Source: Candidatus Anaerobiospirillum pullicola
Lineage (GTDB): Bacteria; Pseudomonadota; Gammaproteobacteria; Enterobacterales; Succinivibrionaceae
Direction: 5' to 3'
Assembly (NCBI GenBank): GCA_018884035.1
Contig: JAHLFE010000006.1
Span: 1 to 39,684, forward strand
Length of the DNA: 39,684 nucleotides
The notes under the pieces are model-generated. The model did not search any database. It was given only the letters and a program-made list of their open reading frames with translations, and was not told where the DNA came from. This document shows, piece by piece, positions 25,645 to 33,948 of the stretch (the stretch's first letter is position 1; every line of letters starts with the position of its first letter). Made by a program: the position numbers and the translations under genes.

Positions 25645-25815
25645 GTGATCTAATAAGTGACGGGCTGGCGTGAGGCCAGATCAAGGCAAAGAAAGGGCAA
25701 AGTTGCCTACCTCGAGATAAAGGGTACCGCTGAGCTTCAGCTCATATTTAGGGGATAGGAGTGGTTTCCTCTGATTGCTCCCCAAGCCGTCATTGCTGTC
25801 CTTGCTCTCAAACTT
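25645..25815 (-). repeat. Dispersed repeat A, diverged inverted copy
   Basis: GTGATCTAATAAGTGACGGG, GCCTACCTCGAGATAAAGGG and GATTGCTC recur in the order of the other inverted copies, with more divergence in the middle. Confidence 0.55.
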
Positions 25816-26133
25816 TGATTACGGCCCAGCCATGCAAAGCCTGACCAGACTTACTCCCTGTAAGTTTTCATTGCCCTCTTAGAGTGCAAGATTACCCTTA
25901 TTGATATTTTTTGCACAAAAAAGAGGGGCTAAATCACAATACGGGTGCAAAGCACTAGGCCGCGTTGTCTCATTGCTTAAAATAAGCAGGTTGTGAATGG
26001 TGGCTAGTTTTGCTTGCCTTGCTGTGAGGCAACCTCATGCCAAGGCCAGAAATATCGCATGGGGATACAGCCCAAACCTGCGACCTAGCTATTATTCACC
26101 AGCTGAAAGTAACTACTGCGGGGTCTTGTCCTG

Positions 26134-27018
26134 ATGAGAAAGTTCAATAGCGTTTTTGCCCTTGCCGCTGGTGTGGCTCTGAGTTTTGGTCTGGCGCAGA
26201 TGCCTGTTATGGCTGCTACTGCGGACACCACTGCTACCACTACTGCGGGCACTCATCACCAAGACCACGTCTGGCGTGTCGGTTGTGATGCGGCCTTTGC
26301 CCCATTTACTTACACCGATGAAAAGGGTCAGCTTATTGGTTTTGACGTCGACTTAATCAAAGCCATTGGCGCGGAAATGGGCTATACCATCGATATGAAG
26401 GGCTACCCTTTTGATGGCATTATCCCAACGCTGATCACCAACAACATCGACATGATCATCTCTGGCTTCACCATTTCGCCAGAGCGTGCCGAGCGTGTGG
26501 ATTTCTCTGATCCCTACTACCGCTGTGGTCTGACCTTCCTGACCTTAAAGAAAAACGCCGATAAGTTCTCCACTTTTGACGACATTGCTAAGGCCAAGAT
26601 CTGCGTGCAGATTGGTACCACGGGTGCTTTATTCCTGCAAAAGACCCTGAAGAACCCTGACATGCGTCAGTTCAATACGCCACCTGAGACCTACTTAGAG
26701 CTGCAAAACGGTGGCTGCGAAGTAGTGGTTAACGACCGTCCGGTGAATGACTTCTTCTTAGCCCAGTCTCCAGAGAACAAGAAGAATGTGGTCTCTAAGG
26801 ACATCGATATCGCCCAGAACGAGTACTACGGTATTGCCATCGCTAAAGGCAATACTGAGCTCTTAAAGCTGGTAAATGAGGGCTTAAAGCGCGTGATCGA
26901 CAACGGTAAGTTTGCCGAGATCTCAAACAAGTGGTTCGGTTACGACATCACTGATGACTTAAAGGCTCACTCAGCTGAGGCTGCGGCGGCGTTAGCCGGT
27001 GTTGGCAGCGGCAAGTAA
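26134..27018 (+). CDS. Periplasmic amino-acid-binding protein (solute-binding family 3)
   Basis: A substrate-capturing subunit for an ABC importer of polar amino acids. The 294 residues begin with an export signal, likely cut after VMA (residue 27), then a short Thr/Ala linker. The mature domain starts at WRVGCDAAFAPFTYTDEKG and carries the family signature GFDVDLIKAIG (69-79), FDGIIPTLITNNIDMIISG and SPERAERVDFSDPYY, whose Arg118 should bind the ligand carboxylate. It resembles glutamine/arginine/cystine-binding proteins; the ligand cannot be decided by eye. The ribosome site is weak (GCGGGGT). No permease or ATPase gene follows; a terminator closes the unit, so the protein must work with a transporter encoded elsewhere. 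Confidence 0.92.
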   Translation: MRKFNSVFALAAGVALSFGLAQMPVMAATADTTATTTAGTHHQDHVWRVGCDAAFAPFTYTDEKGQLIGFDVDLIKAIGAEMGYTIDMKGYPFDGIIPTLITNNIDMIISGFTISPERAERVDFSDPYYRCGLTFLTLKKNADKFSTFDDIAKAKICVQIGTTGALFLQKTLKNPDMRQFNTPPETYLELQNGGCEVVVNDRPVNDFFLAQSPENKKNVVSKDIDIAQNEYYGIAIAKGNTELLKLVNEGLKRVIDNGKFAEISNKWFGYDITDDLKAHSAEAAAALAGVGSGK

Positions 27019-27050
27019 GCCCAGACCAAGCTATCTTTTTGTGAAAAGCA

Positions 27051-27082
27051 CAGAGCCTCCCTTGCGGAGGCTTTGTTGTTTC
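27051..27082 (+). terminator. Rho-independent terminator after the amino-acid-binding protein gene
   Basis: AGCCTCC (27054-27060) pairs perfectly with GGAGGCT (27066-27072) around CTTGC, followed by TTGTTGTTT. Confidence 0.85.
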
Positions 27083-27087
27083 TGGGT

Positions 27088-27275
27088 GGGGCGTTTTCCT
27101 CATGTGTGAGCACAGCTACTTGCCATTAACCTACCCCAGAGATACGTCGCGGTAGCGACGCTTGATGCTCAATATCAGGTTTCTGCAGCAAGGGTCTTAC
27201 TCCACCGCAAAGGCCGATTTTAAGCCAATAGCATAGGGAAAATACCCTGAAGTAACAAGGGCAAAACGCTCGCGT
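27088..27275 (+). repeat. Dispersed repeat C, direct copy
   Basis: Begins GTTTTCCTCATGTGTGAGCA, includes the hairpin CGTCGC-GGTA-GCGACG (about 27146-27161) and GCCGATTTTAAGCCAATAGC, and ends AAAACGCT. It is closely similar along its length to 36687-36868. Confidence 0.85.
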
Positions 27276-27320
27276 TTCTGGGGATATGAAGGTAGCAGCA
27301 GTTAGCAGCAGCAGTGAGGC

Positions 27321-27510
27321 AGGTTATCCCATACCCGCGAACCTAAGAGTGAAAAGCGCAACTCAAAGCACCATAACCACATCCCTCATGGTGATTAAGA
27401 TGCCAAAACCAGCTTGTATGCTCCTGAGCTCAACCTGCAGCACTAATCCTTATGGGGCATTGACGTATTCCAAGAGCAACCTAAAGCCATGGTGGGCTTA
27501 AGTTCGCAGG
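27321..27510 (+). repeat. Dispersed repeat B, copy 3
   Basis: Blocks CATACCCGCGAACC, ACATCCCTCATGGTGATTAA, AAACCAGCTTGTATG and GAGCAACCTAAAGCCATGGT match copies 1 and 2. It follows a repeat C copy by less than 50 bp. Confidence 0.75.
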
Positions 27511-27802
27511 TATGAGGTTATCCCTTTGATGAGGGATGGATTCATCGAGAGTATCCCCAAAAGCACATCCCACCGGAGGCAACTGCCTACAAGCAGGTGT
27601 TTTACCTTGAGAGGAGGTGGAGAGGAGGTGTTTGCTGCGGCGCTTTTTAGGCTACCTGCCCTGCAACGCTGCTTGCAAGCTGCTACAATGCAGCGACCTT
27701 GCGCTCTTCAGCGCCAGTACGCTCATGACGCGCTGCCGCGCTGCGATCTGCCTGACGGCAGATAAGTGTCGTCACCACTTCTGTTTGCAGAGGACAAAAC
27801 AT

Positions 27803-28056
27803 ATGTATAGAAAGTTTACTAGGGGGGGGGGGTAGAGCTATGTGATGCTCTCCGTGCCCATGTTTATGCGCCTTTTACTGGTGGTAAGGTACGTGTTACT
27901 GCGCATGGCTGGGAGCAAGTTACAGCAAGTGGGGCGCTGGCGGCGCTCAAGACGGGAGCAAGGGTAGTAGGGTGGCCTGTGGCTATGGCTATGGCCATGG
28001 CTCTGTCCAAGGCTATGGCTGTCGTTGGTTTTACTGGGTTAAACCAACGGGGGTAA
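27803..28056 (+). pseudogene. Small frame interrupted at an 11-G tract (possible phase-variable ORF)
   Basis: An ATG at 27803 with AGAGGA nine bases upstream reads seven codons, enters a run of eleven G (27822-27832) and stops at TAG 27833. With one more G (or two fewer), the same start would continue for about 74 further codons (VELCDALRAHVYAPFTGGKV onward) to the TAA at 28054. That stop lies three bases before the glycosyltransferase ATG. The translated sequence belongs to no family I recognise and ends in an AM/MA-rich stretch. It could be a phase-variable leader, a decayed gene or chance. A homopolymer miscall is also possible. Confidence 0.4.
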
Positions 28057-28059
28057 GCC

Positions 28060-29475
28060 ATGGCCGAGCAACAGCAACAAGAACAGCAACAGCAAAAGCT
28101 GCAGCAACAGCAAAACGCACCAAGCAAGCCACCATACAAGATCCTGTGGTACTCCGTGCCTGCTTTGCACGACAATAGTAATGGCGCCGCCATTCACAGC
28201 AAGATCATGATTGAGGCGCTCGCCGCGCGGGGCATGGAAGTTAAGGTGCTCAATGCCTTAGTAGCAGATGACCTAAGTGGCCTTGAGATCTTCAATCGTA
28301 TCAGTGCGCTCATTGAGCAAAAGCAGCGCGAGCAGCATCCTGAGCTTGAGGGGCAGCCTCTGCCAGGGAAGAACTTTTTGCAATTTATCGACAACCATGT
28401 CGAGTATTTTGTGGTGAAGACCCGTGGACATCTCTCTAAAGATGTCACGACCAGCGATCAGCACCTCATCTTCGACCTGTTTGTGCAGCTTTTAGAGAAG
28501 TTTCAGCCCGATGTGGTTATGGGCTATAGCGGCGATTTCATGTCGGCCTATGCCCGTCTGGAGGCGCAAACGCGGGGCATTCCTTGCGTGTATGCCCTCC
28601 ATAATGGCTTACACCGCTCCTTTTCCTTCCCTGACAGTGATCTGGTGTTCTCTCCTTCAGAGGCTACAGCGCAGATGTACCGCGATGAGGACGGTACTGA
28701 CGTCAAGGCTGTAGGCCAGTTCATTGACCACGATCGGGTTACGGTGCCGCCAGCAGAGCGTAAGCCACGCTACATTACGCTCATTAACCCTACCCCCGAA
28801 AAGGGTCTTGCGATCTTTGTGAAGCTGGCGCAGGTCTTTACTAAGCGCCATCCGGAGCAAAAGTTCTTGGTGGTAAAGAGTGTGGGCAACTATCAGGCTT
28901 TCCTTGCCAAGTTGCACTACAAAGACGGCAGTCCTTTCTTGCGTGTCGGTCACAAGAACCCTGTGAGTATGATCGATGTCGCTGAGCACACGGATGATGT
29001 GCGTCAGGTCTATGCCCTAACTAAAGTGCTGGTGACACCATCGGTGTGGCATGAGAGCTGGGGTTGTGTGGCAACCGAAGCGGTGTTTAACAACATCCCT
29101 GTACTCTCCAGTAAGAGTGGTGGCCTGTCTGAGGCTATTCGTGAGGGTGGTGTCTTGCTCGATGCACCACAGAGCACGCAAGCTGACTTCTACTGCGTGC
29201 CTTCTACCAAGGAAATCATGCCGTGGGTGGAGGCCTTAGAGCAGATGCTAAGTGAGGACTGGACAGAGCGTTGCGCAAAGGCCAGCTCTTACAACGATTT
29301 AGACCAGAGTATCGAGCGCCTCATGGTCTATTTGCAGCCTATTTTGGCCAAGGGCCAGCAGCACAAACACCCGCTGACCACGTCTTTTTACTACTCTGCT
29401 AAGGCTATGGCGCGCCGCCGTGCGCAGTATGAGGCGGAGCAAAGCGCTCAAGCTGCAGCTGTGGCGCAGCAGTAA
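28060..29475 (+). CDS. GT4-type glycosyltransferase with Gln-rich N-terminus
   Basis: A retaining GT-B sugar transferase. After a Gln-rich leader (residues 4-18), the N-terminal half begins YKILWYSVPALHD. The C-terminal, nucleotide-sugar-binding half has INPTPEKGL (242-250) and the E-x7-E motif of GT4 enzymes in WHESWGCVATE (Glu332, Glu340), then PVLSSKSGGLSEAI. Length 471, no signal or membrane helix, so cytoplasmic. The acceptor and donor cannot be read from sequence; a role in surface polysaccharide or lipid glycosylation is inferred. It is a paralogue of the gene at 37780, sharing most blocks, but no other polysaccharide genes lie nearby. It starts 3 bp after the stop of the small G-tract frame, so its translation may depend on that frame. 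Confidence 0.88.
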   Translation: MAEQQQQEQQQQKLQQQQNAPSKPPYKILWYSVPALHDNSNGAAIHSKIMIEALAARGMEVKVLNALVADDLSGLEIFNRISALIEQKQREQHPELEGQPLPGKNFLQFIDNHVEYFVVKTRGHLSKDVTTSDQHLIFDLFVQLLEKFQPDVVMGYSGDFMSAYARLEAQTRGIPCVYALHNGLHRSFSFPDSDLVFSPSEATAQMYRDEDGTDVKAVGQFIDHDRVTVPPAERKPRYITLINPTPEKGLAIFVKLAQVFTKRHPEQKFLVVKSVGNYQAFLAKLHYKDGSPFLRVGHKNPVSMIDVAEHTDDVRQVYALTKVLVTPSVWHESWGCVATEAVFNNIPVLSSKSGGLSEAIREGGVLLDAPQSTQADFYCVPSTKEIMPWVEALEQMLSEDWTERCAKASSYNDLDQSIERLMVYLQPILAKGQQHKHPLTTSFYYSAKAMARRRAQYEAEQSAQAAAVAQQ

Positions 29476-29524
29476 ATAGCGGTAACAGCATTAGCTGTAG
29501 CAGTAGTGGTCGCGCCACAGACTA

Positions 29525-29690
29525 AGGAGCGACTGTCCTTAAGATTATGGCGGAGCTTAAGGCCAGCACACTGCTGCAACTGAGGAGAGCTTCACTCTCG
29601 CCTGCACATCATCTCGAGTTGTGAGGGGTACCCTCACTCAAACTTTCAGCCGGTACTGAGGAGATCACTTGCGGTGCAGCATTCCTGTGC
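29525..29690 (+). repeat. Dispersed repeat A, diverged direct copy
   Basis: GGAGCGACTGTCC, TTAAGGCCAGCACACTGCTG, CATCTCGAGTTGTGAGGG and CTGAGGAGATCACT recur in the order seen at 29990-30145. Confidence 0.55.
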
Positions 29691-29784
29691 ACTGCAACCC
29701 TCAAGGGCGTAAGGTACTTTTGGCGGTAAGCATGTGGGGTTCACCTTAGGCGAGTCACCCTGAGGGTAGGGGAGGAAATGAAGC

Positions 29785-29920
29785 ATAACCTCGCACTGCC
29801 GATCAGCACTAAAACTCAAAGCGCCAGAGCATCATCATCATCATCATCACTCCCAACCACAATCTTAATTCCTCATGGTGATAAAAGACGCTGAGATGAA
29901 GCTGTAAGCTGAAGCACTGG
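29785..29920 (+). repeat. Decayed repeat B fragment with a CAT tract
   Basis: ACTCAAAGCGCC and TCCTCATGGTGATAAAAGAC echo the centre of repeat B, with a (CAT)n tract at 29830-29850 inserted in the variable part. Confidence 0.35.
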
Positions 29921-29989
29921 AGACGTCACGGCCGCCATAGGCGCCACTGCCGCCACTTGCTGTATCAGCATCAAGCGCATTGCGTCGAT

Positions 29990-30145
29990 AGGGCTGAGAT
30001 TGACTGAAGAGATGGCAGAGCTTAAGGCCAGTACACTGCTGCAGTCGAAGATAGCTTTAGGCTTACCTGCACCATGTATCTCGGATTGGAGCGTACCCGC
30101 ACTCAGCCTTGCAGCCGTTTCTAAGGAGAGTACTCCTTTCATGTC
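29990..30145 (+). repeat. Dispersed repeat A, direct copy
   Basis: TTGACTGAAGAGATGGCAGA, GAAGATAGCTTTAGGCTTAC, CTGCACCATGTATCTCGGAT and TGCAGCCGTTTCTAAGGAGA match the copy at 7005-7150. Two direct A copies thus lie within 620 bp between the glycosyltransferase and creD. Confidence 0.75.
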
Positions 30146-30295
30146 TGCAGATCACAGGCATGCTCGCACAGAAGTGGTATTAGCCGCTACGTTTAGCTAA
30201 AAAGCTCCTATCTTGTGATAGGCTGTGCGGTAACTGAGGGCAGTTGCTGTTGCGTGTATTCTGCCTTTTGTGTCTCCACTATCGGGGAGTAGCCT

Positions 30296-32551
30296 ATGGC
30301 CGATCGTGATTTTGCTTCACAGCCGTTTCCACCAGAGACCGCTTCCAATCCAACTACTACTACTACTACTACCACTCCCGCCACTCCCGCCACTCCCGCC
30401 ACTCCCGCCACTCCTGCCCCGTCATCCAATCCACCGCACCAACCTGTTTTGTCAGCGGACGCGGTAAGCAACGCACCGGTCGCAGCAGCGTCTGCCGCAG
30501 CTGCACCGGCCGCAACACCAGATGCCGCGCCATACCGTGATCCGGCGCCGGAAGCGCAAGGCGTTGCCGCTGCCAGTGCGTCCCAAGCTGCTGCCACCAA
30601 CGCGTGGCATTCAGCTCCACAGTATCAGGGGCAGTCTTATCCCGAGCAGCGACCACATAACCACGTTCCGCATGGTCAAGCCGCGCCAACTGTCCCCTGG
30701 CCACAGGGCACAGCAGCTCCTGCCTATAACCAGAGTAATACCCCATACTGGCAGGCACAGTCAGTAGCACATTCGGCCTCTGCTGCTCCAGCTGCGACAG
30801 CTGCTGCTATGACGGCTGCTGGCTATAGCGGTCAAGGTGGCTCCTTTGGTGGTGGCGGTAACGGCGGTAATGGCAATTATAAAGGTGCTACCGCTGGGGC
30901 GGGCGCTGCTAAGGGCCGCTCGCTTAATACTCTCAAGGAAAATGTGGCGTTGCACATCATGATGGTGGCCCTCATTTCCTTACTGCTCTTAATCCCTGCT
31001 CTCTTCTTTTCGTGGGTGCTCGATGACCGTAAGAGCAATGAGTATTACGCCATTGACTCCATGGTAAGCGCATGGGGTGGTGATCAGACTCTCATGGATC
31101 CCGAGCTGGTTGTCACTACTGTTAAGTCCCAAAGCATTGAGATAGATAGTGATTACGGCGGGGTAAAAGAGAATCTCACATACCAAAAGATGGATGTGGC
31201 TCCGCTGCAGGCGCGTAGTCTTATCACCATCAATAACGAAAAGCGCTATCGCGGTAATTACGAGGCCTCCCTGTATATGCTCGACGTGGTGCAGGAGGCG
31301 CGCTTTGATCTTAAGGATACGATTGATAGCCTCATGAGTCGCCAAGGTGTTAATGAGGTGCTCGAAGATGAGGTGCTGCTGAGCTTCTCTATTGCCGATA
31401 CTAAGGGCATCAGTGAGGTGAAGAGCATTCATATCAACAATCGTGAGTTTGTGCCAGAGCCAGATAGTGATAAGAATGGCTTTGTGGTGCGCCTCAATTA
31501 CCGCCAGCTGGCAGCTATCCGTAATGGTGAGGACTTAAGCGCCTTGCTTACGCCAGAGCAAAAAGCCGAGCAAGCTGCGTTGCAAGAGGCGCGGGTGAAA
31601 GAGCAAGCTGCCCATTGGTATGACGATGTGCCGACCTTAAGCAATAGCTTTGATGCTGAGGCCCAAGCGGCTAATGCCGATAGCAATACGGTGGCGACCA
31701 TCAACCGTAAGCTGCAGGAAGCCAACACACCAGATGCGATTGCTGGTACCCAGGCGTATACCACCAGCGCTAATGGTGATCACTCTGCCCCAAGCTTAGG
31801 CTTAGGTTTACAGGGGGAGCAGGCCTTACCTGGTATCTTAGTGGTAGAGGCGCACTTCTTAGTGCGGGGCTCGCAATCCTTAAGCTATAAGCCACTGGCG
31901 CAAGTAAGTGAGCTGCGCTTAGAAGGTTCAGGTGTGGTGCCGTCCTTTGCAGGTGACTTCTTACCACGTGAGCGTGAGGTGGATGCCACGGCTTTAACCT
32001 TTAGTGCCTCGTACTACCAAAACAACTTATCCACAGGCCATGCTGCCTTTAGTGAGAGCACCTCAAGCTACTCAATGTACGACGGCTTTGAGATTGGCTT
32101 AAGTGATACCTCGGAGTCGTATGTCTTAATTGATCGCCTCACCAAATACGTGCTGCTTTTTATTGCCATGACCTTTGTGTCGGTGTTGGCCTTTGAGCTT
32201 ATTTCCCAGCATATGGTGTCGCTGGTGCAGTACGTGGTCATTGGTGCGGCGCTGATTCTGTTCTATATGGTGTTGCTGTCGCTGAGCGAGCATGTCTCCT
32301 TTACGCTGTCGTATGTGGTGGCGGCGCTGCTTATGAGTAGCATGATTGGCCTCTACCTCAAGGCAGTCTTTGCCTCCAAGCGTAATGCGCTTTGTGTCAC
32401 CGCACTGCTTCTTGCGATGTATGCGGTGCTCTTTGCCATTGTGCATATCGAGGCGTATGCGTTGCTTGTGGGCACCATACTCTTGGTGATCATGCTGGGT
32501 ATCATCATGTTTGTGACCCGCAAGCTCAACACGCAGTCTAACCAGCTGTAG
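30296..32551 (+). CDS. creD: CreD-family inner-membrane protein with long low-complexity N-terminus
   Basis: CreD is an inner-membrane protein of the CreBC regulon in enterics, linked to envelope stress and colicin tolerance; its biochemical role is not settled. The family body starts at about residue 208 (SLNTLKENVALHIMMVALIS) with the first membrane helix at 219-241 and a large periplasmic domain with SAWGGDQTLMDPELVV. It ends in about five helices from 618 (YVLLFIAMTFVSVLAFEL, QYVVIGAALILFYMVLL, SLSEHVSFT). Residues 1-207 are an added Thr/Pro/Ala/Gln region with a T8 run, five PAT-like units and a Gly/Asn-rich linker. E. coli CreD is about 450 residues; this protein is 751. GGGAG lies six bases before the ATG. 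No creBC genes are adjacent. Confidence 0.88.
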   Translation: MADRDFASQPFPPETASNPTTTTTTTTPATPATPATPATPAPSSNPPHQPVLSADAVSNAPVAAASAAAAPAATPDAAPYRDPAPEAQGVAAASASQAAATNAWHSAPQYQGQSYPEQRPHNHVPHGQAAPTVPWPQGTAAPAYNQSNTPYWQAQSVAHSASAAPAATAAAMTAAGYSGQGGSFGGGGNGGNGNYKGATAGAGAAKGRSLNTLKENVALHIMMVALISLLLLIPALFFSWVLDDRKSNEYYAIDSMVSAWGGDQTLMDPELVVTTVKSQSIEIDSDYGGVKENLTYQKMDVAPLQARSLITINNEKRYRGNYEASLYMLDVVQEARFDLKDTIDSLMSRQGVNEVLEDEVLLSFSIADTKGISEVKSIHINNREFVPEPDSDKNGFVVRLNYRQLAAIRNGEDLSALLTPEQKAEQAALQEARVKEQAAHWYDDVPTLSNSFDAEAQAANADSNTVATINRKLQEANTPDAIAGTQAYTTSANGDHSAPSLGLGLQGEQALPGILVVEAHFLVRGSQSLSYKPLAQVSELRLEGSGVVPSFAGDFLPREREVDATALTFSASYYQNNLSTGHAAFSESTSSYSMYDGFEIGLSDTSESYVLIDRLTKYVLLFIAMTFVSVLAFELISQHMVSLVQYVVIGAALILFYMVLLSLSEHVSFTLSYVVAALLMSSMIGLYLKAVFASKRNALCVTALLLAMYAVLFAIVHIEAYALLVGTILLVIMLGIIMFVTRKLNTQSNQL
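30353..30418 (+). repeat. Microsatellite and 9-bp minisatellite at the 5' end of creD
   Basis: A run of ACT triplets (about 30353-30375) is followed by four exact CACTCCCGC units and one variant. They encode polythreonine and PAT repeats. Both periods are multiples of three, so copy changes keep the frame. Confidence 0.9.
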
Positions 32552-32724
32552 TGAGCAGTACCAGCGGTGTTGCCATCTCTGAGAGCCGTTAGCACCATTG
32601 ACCTGTGCCTGTGCCTACGAGCAGGCGCAGGAGCGCAGAGTGATCTGTGCGGAGCAAAGAGAGCTGCTCGTGCAAGTGAGAGTGCTTCTTAGAGGTGGTA
32701 ACACTGTTGGTAGTTGGTAGGGTT

Positions 32725-32910
32725 AGGATGAGTGATCCCATAACTGACGTATGCAGGGGAGAGGCTGGCAACAGCCTACACCTCGAGATACATGGTGTAG
32801 GTGAGCCTGAGCCTGAGCCTACCTAAGATGGGGTACGCATGATTGCCATAAATTCCGACCTGTGCAGTCGAATACCCCATAGGCACATAGGGGTAGTCGG
32901 TTGCTTATCA
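32725..32910 (-). repeat. Dispersed repeat A, inverted copy
   Basis: GGATGAGTGATCCCATAACT, GCCTACACCTCGAGATACAT, GGTGAGCCTGAGCCTGAGCC and GCATGATTGCCATAAATT closely match the copy at 1658-1795. It fills part of the 637-bp gap between creD and fmdB. Confidence 0.75.
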
Positions 32911-33060
32911 CCACAACTGTCATCGTGCTTTAGGCTCTGTTTACACCTCTGGTAAGGCGAACTTACCCTAGAGAGCTGGCGCGTAATGGCCGTGACCATG
33001 TCAAGGGCTGCTTAGTGTAGTAGTTGTTTGCCGATGTTGCACCGCGCCATCATGCAGGGG

Positions 33061-33089
33061 TGCACACTATCACAGAAAAAGGCTATAAT
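33061..33089 (+). promoter_or_regulatory. Sigma-70 promoter upstream of the FmdB-family gene
   Basis: A perfect -10 TATAAT at 33084-33089, with TGCACA (four of six matches to TTGACA) 17 bases upstream at 33061-33066. The start site would be near 33096, about 95 bp before the gene. Confidence 0.65.
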
Positions 33090-33188
33090 TTGCTGTTCAC
33101 ATAGCTGGTGTGGCGTTAGCCCTTTGCCAGCATCACCACTGATTTTTGCGAGATTAGAGAGCGGGCCTGGCGGCCTGAAAGGTTACAA

Positions 33189-33458
33189 ATGCCATTTTAT
33201 GAGTACCGCTGCTCCCATTGCGGACATACGTTAACTAAGCTCCAGAGCATCAATGCTCCGGCCTTAACTACTTGCCCTGAGTGCCATCAAGATACCCTCG
33301 TGAAGCTCATCTCTGCCAGCAGCTGCGAGTTAAAGGGTGTGGGTGTCTTTGGTAGCTCCAAGCATCCTTTTGCCAGCGAAAAGCCATCCCCCGCCACTCC
33401 TGCCGCCCCTGCCTCCTCTGCTTGCGCTTCTTGTCCGCACGCAACTCAGGCCAGCTAG
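33189..33458 (+). CDS. FmdB-family zinc-ribbon protein
   Basis: An 89-residue protein beginning MPFYEYRCSHCGH, the classic start of the FmdB regulatory-protein family. Cys8, Cys11, Cys29 and Cys32 should bind one zinc. The tail is Pro/Ala/Ser-rich and ends with another Cys-x-x-Cys pair (79, 82). The family's role is uncertain; FmdB itself was described as a regulator of a formamidase operon. GAAAGG lies upstream of the ATG. The gene precedes aspS, an association common in proteobacteria, though 490 bp separate them here. A sigma-70 promoter lies upstream. Confidence 0.9.
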   Translation: MPFYEYRCSHCGHTLTKLQSINAPALTTCPECHQDTLVKLISASSCELKGVGVFGSSKHPFASEKPSPATPAAPASSACASCPHATQAS

Positions 33459-33604
33459 TTCCTTAGCTTGCCTGCATCCCATGCTGTCTCTTGTTTTTGT
33501 TGGCGCCCGCCGCAGCTTAATTGCACTTTTGTCGGCTTAGTGTTCTTACTTGCTGGTAAGTGGCCTTACCTGCCTTAGTGACAGGCAGATTTTGCCTGTA
33601 AAGG

Positions 33605-33770
33605 CCCACGGAGCGACTGACTTCATAGCTGAGCTTACGGATTGAGGTTAAGCATGCGTGCCGCTGCTGAAGATAGGTGCAAGCTTATCTGTACCATTAA
33701 TCTTGAGGAGTGGCATGTTGCCAGCACTCCTCTAGCAGCCGTCACTGATGCTACTACTTAGTCCCAATAA
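33605..33770 (+). repeat. Dispersed repeat A, direct copy
   Basis: GGAGCGACTGACTTCATAGC, CTGCTGAAGATAGGTG, TGTACCATTAATCTTGAGGA and GCAGCCGTCACTGATG match other direct copies. It lies in the fmdB-aspS spacer. Confidence 0.65.
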
Positions 33771-33839
33771 CAAGCTGAAGCTCACCGTGCTTGTTTCTAC
33801 TATCGGGTGCAGTCCCTGAATTTAGTAGGCACACGCACA

Positions 33840-33912
33840 GCGTAGAGCTGCAGAGAGCGGCGTAGAGCAACTTATAACAGCGTAGAGCAGCTTAGAGCAG
33901 CTTAGAGCAGCA
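33840..33912 (+). repeat. 10-bp phased GTAGAGC repeats before aspS
   Basis: TAGAGC occurs at 33843, 33863, 33883, 33893 and 33903, always at 10- or 20-bp steps. The last three units form a tandem of AGCTTAGAGC-like decamers. The tract ends about 37 bp before the aspS start. Confidence 0.75.
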
Positions 33913-33948
33913 TGATCGCATCCCGTTTTTTCAAAAGGCTTTAGACCA

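Larger units (their letters stand above)
25057..26133. other. Spacer between sppA and the amino-acid-binding protein gene
   Basis: A 1.08-kb divergent spacer holding an inverted repeat C copy and an inverted repeat A copy. A short dyad GCTTA-AAA-TAAGC (25977-25989) could be an operator for the following gene, but this is only a suggestion. Confidence 0.5.

Noticed and set aside
27526-27835. Frames of 79 and 72 codons before the G11 tract
   Set aside because: No convincing start or family. The second only reaches the G tract in frame with the better-placed ATG at 27803.
27832-28056. HPr (ptsH) after the G tract
   Set aside because: A faint resemblance in length and Gly/Val pattern only; the HPr histidine motif is absent.
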